NCBI GenBank assembly: GCA_002413785.1
Contig: DHXR01000065.1
Span: forward strand, 1 to 30,414
Direction: 5' to 3'
DNA from: Mucilaginibacter sp. UBA5151
GTDB lineage: Bacteria; Bacteroidota; Bacteroidia; Sphingobacteriales; Sphingobacteriaceae
Length of the DNA: 30,414 nucleotides
The position numbers and the translations under genes are program-made. The notes under the pieces were generated by a model. The model made no database searches, had not been told where the DNA came from, and worked only from the letters and a program-made list of their open reading frames with translations. Below, piece by piece: positions 29,301-30,414 of the stretch. How positions within the stretch are numbered: position 1 is the stretch's first letter; every line of letters begins with the position of its first letter.

Positions 29301-29640
29301 CCGCGAAGGCTTCAGGAAGAATCTGCATCAATATTACTTCCAGCTCCTTATTGCGGTCTTTTTCCAGTTTATCCAACTGGGTATATAAGGCTACCTTTTC
29401 ATTAACATCAAGGTCGGGGTTGTTTTCGGTTTTCTCTTTGATTCCCTGTATCTCGCTGTCAATTTCGGCCAGACCCAGGGCAATGTTTTCCTTAAAAGCT
29501 ATGGTTTTTGCCCTTAATTCATCATTGCTTATATCTCCGAGTTTAGCAAACTCCGCCTTTATTTTTTCAACTAAGGGTAATAGGCTTTTTACATCCCGTT
29601 CTGATTTGTTGCCAAAAAGCTTACTTATAAATTTTAACAT
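26332..29640 (-). CDS. secA: Preprotein translocase ATPase SecA
   Basis: The motor of Sec-dependent protein export; it works at the inner membrane with SecYEG. The 1102 residues are normal for Bacteroidota, whose SecA is longer than the 901 of E. coli. Walker A is ATGEGKT (192-198), Walker B is VDEVD (298-302) followed by DDARTPLIIS, and motif VI-type helicase residues are in GTERHESRRVDRQLRGRSGR. There is an additional region (about 330-420) before QGRP-type motor 2 segments. The C-terminal zinc site CPCGSGKKYKNCH (Cys1085, Cys1087, Cys1096, His1097) binds SecB or ribosomes. A TAACTTTG -7 element stands 67 nt upstream. It is a single-gene unit. Confidence 0.98.
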   Translation of the reverse strand: MLKFISKLFGNKSERDVKSLLPLVEKIKAEFAKLGDISNDELRAKTIAFKENIALGLAEIDSEIQGIKEKTENNPDLDVNEKVALYTQLDKLEKDRNKELEVILMQILPEAFAVVKETAKRFKENKTIEVTATQFDRDLAARKSNVLIKGDKAIHHNKWIAADNEVTWDMVHYDVQLIGGIVLHQGKISEMATGEGKTLVATLPAYLNALAGQGVHIVTVNDYLARRDSEWMGPLYEFHGLSVDCIDKHEPNSEERRKAYMSDIIFGTNNEFGFDYLRDNMTRSPEELVQGKLHYAMVDEVDSVLIDDARTPLIISGPIPRGDEHEFYELKPRIERLVNAQKNYVNGALNEAKKLIAEGKTGPEEGGMALLRAFRGLPKSKALIKYLSEGANRQTLLKSENYYMQDQSKEMHKVDAELFFIIDEKNNQVELAEKGIELITASGEDPQFFVMPDVGTEISEIEKSTFPAEEKIAKKDELMRDFSIKSERIHSVNQLLKAYTLFEKDTEYILDDGKVKIVDEQTGRVLDGRRYSDGLHQAIEAKENVKVEDATQTFATITLQNYFRMYHKLCGMTGTAVTEAGEFWEIYKLDVVEIPTNTPASRADRQDFVYRTVREKYNAVAEEIVKLTQEGRPVLVGTTSVEISELLSRMLKLRGIKHNVLNAKMHQKEADIVAEAGQKSTVTIATNMAGRGTDIKLGSGVKDVGGLAIVGTERHESRRVDRQLRGRSGRQGDPGSSQFFVSLEDNLMRLFGSERISNLMVKMGIEEGEVIQHSMISNSIERAQKKVEENNFGIRKRLLEYDDVMNSQRTVIYSKRKNALFGERLDVDISNTIFDVVEDVVSEYKEANNFEGFILEIIRLFSLEIEITADQFVDISANALVDRVFAEVTGFYKRKQEAIANQAYPVLKDVFETRGEYVENIVVPFTDGIHGIQVSVPLKKAIKNKGLEVFKSFEKNVTLFLIDDAWKEHLREMDELKQSVQNAVYEQKDPLLVYKFEAFELFRQMLATVNKELVSFLFRGVIPVQQDPDEIREAKPQPKLDLKKLRTSKPELVGEANGAAMQDMRELQKAAPVRVEHKIGRNDPCPCGSGKKYKNCHGVGLV

Positions 29641-29706
29641 GTTCTTATTTTAAAATGCGATAAACTCAACAATTGCGCCACAGCAAATTTGAGCCATTAT
29701 GACAGG

Positions 29707-29714
29707 CAAAGTTA
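29707..29714 (-). promoter_or_regulatory. -7 element TAACTTTG of secA
   Basis: A perfect TAnnTTTG match on the minus strand, giving a leader of about 60 nt. No clear -33 TTG. The leader has no obvious SecM-like arrest frame. Confidence 0.5.
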
Positions 29715-29772
29715 CGGTTTATTGGGGATTTCGTTAAATGATTTCACCGATGGTAGGATGATTATGTAGATT

Positions 29773-29890
29773 TCATTTTGGGTTAACAGCGATTTGGCGG
29801 GATTGTGCTGCAAATAGAAAAATTTGTTCTTCTGTCAACCCCTTCAACGGCTTTGTATTTTGGTTTGACCTGTATTTCTTCAATTGGCAT
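29773..29890 (-). pseudogene. Possible remnant of a short reading frame
   Basis: ATG at 29890-29888 gives MPIEEIQVKPKYKAVEG. After a shift of one base at the GGGG run (about 29854) the text continues LTEEQIFLFAAQSRQIAVNP and stops at 29773. The two halves make a sensible protein-like sequence, but I do not recognise it. Without the shift the first frame runs on as VDRRTNFS. Weak evidence; it may be chance. Confidence 0.25.
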
Positions 29891-29900
29891 GTTCTGGAAT

Positions 29901-30263
29901 TTAAAATGAAAGTAATGTGTCAGCCGGGATATTCAATCCTCTAAACAATTTTTTTGCCATAGAAAAGGTCAAAGGCCTTTTTCGGTTCAATACTTCCGAC
30001 ACCCTGCTCCGACTACCGAAATAAGGTATAAGGTCACTGGCGATTAAGTTGTTTTCTTCCATTTTGTATTTGATGGCCTCAATCGGATCGGGGGGCGCTA
30101 TCGGATAGTGTTTATTTTCGTAATCATCAGCCAAAATGCTTAGCACTTCTAATAAATCAGCTTCCGGGCTATTTTCTGCACAACTCCAAAGATGTCTGAT
30201 TTGTTGTAATATAGCCTTATATTGTTCTTCTGTCTTTATCGCTTTAATAATTGGGGTTTCCAT
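29901..30263 (-). CDS. HigA-like antitoxin / HTH regulator
   Basis: A 120-residue protein of the COG5499 HigA type. The N-terminal helical half (YKAILQQIRHLWSCAENSPE, ADLLEVLSILADDYENKHYP) is the toxin-binding region of this antitoxin class. The C-terminal half holds an XRE helix-turn-helix: IKYKMEENNLIASDLIPYFG followed by SRSRVSEVLNRKRPLTFSMA. In this class the HigB toxin gene normally lies directly upstream; here the 150 bp upstream to the window edge hold a promoter-like site and a terminator but no toxin frame. It therefore appears to be a solitary antitoxin or regulator. Confidence 0.85.
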   Translation of the reverse strand: METPIIKAIKTEEQYKAILQQIRHLWSCAENSPEADLLEVLSILADDYENKHYPIAPPDPIEAIKYKMEENNLIASDLIPYFGSRSRVSEVLNRKRPLTFSMAKKLFRGLNIPADTLLSF

Positions 30264-30277
30264 TTTACTATAAAAGT

Positions 30278-30307
30278 TAAAGATATTATTTTTATTAAAA
30301 TTACCAA
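30278..30307 (-). promoter_or_regulatory. Promoter candidate for the HigA-like gene
   Basis: On the minus strand TTG (30305-30307) and TATCTTTA (30278-30285) are separated by 19 bp. The leader to the ATG at 30263 would be about 10 nt. The presence of a promoter here supports the absence of an upstream toxin in the same transcript. Confidence 0.45.
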
Positions 30308-30365
30308 ATTGGGAACACTTAAAATCAACATGGAGATTTGCATTTTACTATTCCAGCCTAAAAAC

Positions 30366-30401
30366 AAGAAAGCCCCTCATCGTTAGATGAAGGGCTTCTT
30401 T
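30366..30401. terminator. Terminator-like hairpin at the right edge
   Basis: AAGAAAGCCCCTCATC pairs with GATGAAGGGCTTCTT around GTTA, with one mismatch or bulge. A-rich and T-rich flanks allow termination in both directions. The gene it serves is likely beyond the window. Confidence 0.7.
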
Positions 30402-30414
30402 AAGATTTGGCACC

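Noticed and set aside
30395..30414. Start of a tRNA or other RNA gene at the right edge (TTTGGCACC)
   Set aside because: Only a few bases are visible, too little to support a call.

Overview
The window looks like chromosomal DNA of a Bacteroidota bacterium of the family Sphingobacteriaceae; Mucilaginibacter or a close relative is my best guess, from gene content and repeat style rather than from any search. Support comes from several perfect TAnnTTTG -7 promoter elements, a 1102-residue SecA, DUF2911 and DUF6249-like proteins, a heptad-rich intergenic landscape and the near absence of Shine-Dalgarno sequences. There are no rRNA or tRNA genes, no CRISPR array and no intact transposase.

Left edge (1-1815): the N-terminal part of an AIPR-family (abortive infection) gene runs off the left end. 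It is divergent from an unrecognised 241-residue protein that I read as a possible ADP-ribosyltransferase. 1977-10230: housekeeping and metabolic genes: a large GH9 glycosidase, gltX, a sensor kinase overlapping a DinB-like protein, a small membrane protein, and an ECF sigma factor with a putative anti-sigma partner. 10231-10535 has repeated operator-like motifs, a sigma-54-like promoter match and two hairpins, which together could make a short RNA; a DUF2911 lipid-pathway-unrelated secreted protein follows.

11398-14510 is a decayed accessory zone. It holds a frameshifted tail of an RHS protein with its variable tip and a possible immunity gene, a decapitated XRE regulator, a ParE-type toxin with a frameshift beside an intact antitoxin, and several diverged copies of one repeat family. 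14538-17542 holds a three-gene sodium/solute symporter operon, including a 41-residue membrane peptide, and a PIN-type toxin-antitoxin pair. 17564-23415 holds a PIG-L deacetylase and uvrA, transcribed divergently. 23416-24322 is packed with palindromic repeats around a broken secreted-protein gene. 24323-29640 holds an M20 amidohydrolase plus SPOR protein operon and secA, separated by two large palindromes. The right end has a lone HigA-like antitoxin.

The most striking signal is a family of degenerate short tandem arrays with a strict period of 7 bp (sometimes 8 bp). Each locus has its own unit sequence. Arrays often come as inverted pairs at gene borders, and they also sit inside coding sequence: in frame in gltX, in frame over about 150 bp in uvrA, and in the signal-peptide region of a pseudogene where the unit number decides the reading frame. 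Everything here was read by eye; no database search was run.
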